A stretch of DNA of 64,000 nt, from assembly GCF_020740795.1 (NCBI RefSeq), contig NC_067312.1:39656905-39720904 (forward strand), written 5' to 3'. The number at the start of each line of letters is the position of its first letter. The first letter of the stretch is position 1. Of this stretch, positions 61,798-64,000 are shown one piece after another. Position numbers and translations under genes: made by a program. This DNA comes from Apus apus. Taxonomy: Eukaryota > Chordata > Aves > Apodiformes > Apodidae. Below the pieces are notes generated by a model. That model worked only from the letters and a program-made list of their open reading frames with translations. It was not told the origin of the DNA and searched no databases.

Positions 61798-64000
61798 TGG
61801 TTACTCAGATATATATTTTTATGGACAATGAATTTGCTTTAATGATAAACTCAATTTGAGTTGTGGGCACCCGTAGTAAGCCACTTCACTCCTTAGTTAA
61901 GGACTTCAGTCAGTGTTCCTGAATGCTGCTACACATGCTCCCTGCAGTATAACAACAGGATACTTGAATTTGGCCAGGTGTTAAATTTCAAACCACTGCA
62001 AGTTACTTCATTGTCCTGATTACAAGCTGGCTCTTTTTCTGTACACAGAAGGAAAAAGAAACAAACATGAACCCCTCCACAAATGGTCACCCAATAGTAG
62101 CACCGTAAGATGTCACTTCAGCAGACAGCCACAAAACCATCAAATGATGATTATCTAACCCTGTCCAGCAGTCTGGAAAGCTGCAGGGCCATGACACAAA
62201 CCTGCCTACTCTGGGGCTCATCCCCATACTCCTGCTTCTGGTGCTACTGGCGTTGCTGACATCACCAGGTCTCTTCCCACTCAGTCCCTGGCAGAGGCAG
62301 CAATGCCAGAAAGGAACAGAACTAAACCTAAGTGTGAAATTAAATGCTGCTCTGAGTCAGCTTACAATCAGAAAGAATGTAGGTACCATCCAGCAAACTG
62401 CAAATGGGCTTTAAAGTTAATTGAACAAAACACAGCATATTATAATACTGGTTTGAAATACACTTGTTTTTTAGGAAATGTCAACTCTTTTTGTCACAAC
62501 TGAAGTAAACAAGAGGCAAGCATTGTGATCTTCAAGGATGGGAAAATACCACAAACCATCCCAGTTCTTTGAGTCACTCGCTGACACTGTGGAGTCGCTG
62601 GAGTTTTCTTTATCTAGATTTGAAACATTGCTTCCTGTATTTCTTAAAAATTGAATCTGTGTCTCTGCAGATACTTTACTACGTACCTTAATTTACTTTT
62701 ATGTCTAAGCTCTAGGCTGCCCATTATTTTGTCAGGTCTATTCTTAATGAACTGTAACTTTCCAGAGGGAAAATATAGTTTTATTATGAACTATTTCTCC
62801 TGTAAAGGGACTAGTCAAGGAAAAGATGGATAGCAAATGTTTCCTTTTTAATCATTTTGGCAACCTATCAGAGTCATCCAACTGTACTTATTTCCAGCAT
62901 GGTGCCATGCTAGGCCATTCTTGGTGCAGCATTGCAAACACTGGCACATGCTGTTTGTGTGAGCCCTTCAAAGAAACATGCGAGCAAAACTGATAGGGGC
63001 TACTTTTTGGATGGAAGTAAAATTTAGTCAACTTCTTTTCTTCTCCTTTTTTGTGGAACGGAAGTTCTCCATGCCATATCCCCTCAGGATACAAAACCAC
63101 CTTATCTTGGAAGCTCCACACACTTCACATTCAGCTGCCTGAGAGTGGATAACCCTGAGGAAATGCTTATCACGTTGAGAGGGGAATTCTCATTACTGTT
63201 GCTTGTCTATTTTCAGGAACAGATCAGCTTTGGCGGTATCCCTCTTTCCTTTTAAATATGTTTAACATTTGTAAATATGCTGGCTCTTTCAAGTCTGAGA
63301 CTCTAGCCCAGCTGCTCACTTCTGTACCCAGCTGAAAGGAATTCACTGAATACAAAGGGTGTCCCAACTGACTGTGTGTTGGTCTTGAAGTCACTTCTGT
63401 TAATCTGGGAATGAGGATTCAAAGCAAAATAGTTATATAGGACTGACTACAATGACACAGATTTTCTCCTGTCTAAATTAATGTGAACAGGAATAAAACT
63501 GGAGAAAAATACCAGTTCTGTTGAAAAGTCCTGACCACATACCAGTGGAAACTTTTAAGAGGCTAGTAAATAAGACCATTTGAGTGAATGAGGGTTTTAT
63601 TCTCAGTTCGAGACTGCAATGGCTGAAACTGATACACAGCCAAATTAATATGAAGGAGTCTCAGCAGAGCTGAACTCTTTTATTAAGCAGTAGTTACTCC
63701 TATTTGAACTAAAATCTATCTGTTCTGTGATTAATATTATATATTGACTCATTGTGAGGACAATGAAAGAGGATTTCAAAAGTAATAGTATAAGCCACTT
63801 TGAAGAAATACTTTCCAAATTTGGTGGACAGAACAGCAAACAGAAGATAGCAAGTCTCTGAAGAGAAAACTGATTTACATGTGTGTAAATATATACATAT
63901 ATATACACACATACCGAGGATGTCTGGAGACAAGTAAGCCAGCTGAGGCTACCTTTATGACAATGAGCAGGCCTCAGTGGGCTCACCCTCCTGCCACAGT
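61798..64000. other. Gene-free AT-rich DNA to the window end
   Basis: No exon or known repeat seen; a TA/TG/CA-type simple repeat lies at about 63880-63912. Bird synteny would place PRUNE2 further on, but none of its exons is recognised here. Confidence 0.4.

Noticed and set aside
57113-64000. Exons of PRUNE2, expected downstream of GCNT1 by synteny
   Set aside because: No open segment on either strand resembles its conserved C-terminal domain; the gene probably starts beyond the window.
1-64000. tRNA, rRNA or other structured RNA genes
   Set aside because: I looked for A-box/B-box pairs and known RNA motifs by eye and found none convincing; a covariance-model scan was not possible.

Overview
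This window looks like euchromatic bird DNA. Ten CR1 LINE fragments with the typical 3' end of ATTCTGTG/ATTCTATG-type octamers are scattered over it, together with two LTRs of a family I recognise as abundant in birds. Two single-copy vertebrate genes can be read exactly: riboflavin kinase (RFK, minus strand, four coding exons, 155 residues) and the core-2 beta-1,6-N-acetylglucosaminyltransferase gene GCNT1 (plus strand, one uninterrupted coding exon, 426 residues). They lie head to head, as in human 9q21; the orthologous bird block is on chromosome Z, so Z linkage is likely but is not shown by the sequence.

Layout. 1-3618: RFK 3' UTR and downstream DNA with one small CR1 relic. 3619-7705: RFK coding exons; intron 2 also holds a decayed, full-length second copy of exon 2 (4887-5038). 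7290-8430: CpG-island promoter of RFK. 8561-9974: 1.4 kb (AAAG)n-type pure purine tract. 10.5-31.3 kb: gene-free DNA with CR1 copies, a probable solo LTR (about 11144-11693), and an avian LTR (about 24935-27127) split by a minus-strand CR1. 31.29-32.33 kb: a second CpG island with a 19-bp minisatellite, followed by a long pyrimidine tract; it is the best candidate for the GCNT1 promoter. 33-40.5 kb: presumed GCNT1 5' intron(s). 40523-40625 (candidate) and 41040-41176: 5' UTR exons. 41177-42457: GCNT1 coding sequence. 42458 to about 45030: probable 3' UTR containing an antisense LTR. 45-64 kb: gene-free DNA with CR1 fragments, including a 1.4 kb CR1 with a disabled reverse transcriptase.

The two genes act in unrelated pathways (FMN synthesis in the cytosol; mucin-type O-glycan branching in the Golgi) and are merely neighbours. 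I found no operon-like, CRISPR, phage or defence system. The most notable new observation is the duplicated RFK exon 2. It keeps the exon length and both splice dinucleotides in register but carries an in-frame stop, so it is either a dead exon or a potential poison exon. The many long open frames in the CpG islands and the purine tract are compositional artefacts. Coordinates of the two coding genes were worked out base by base; repeat edges are approximate.
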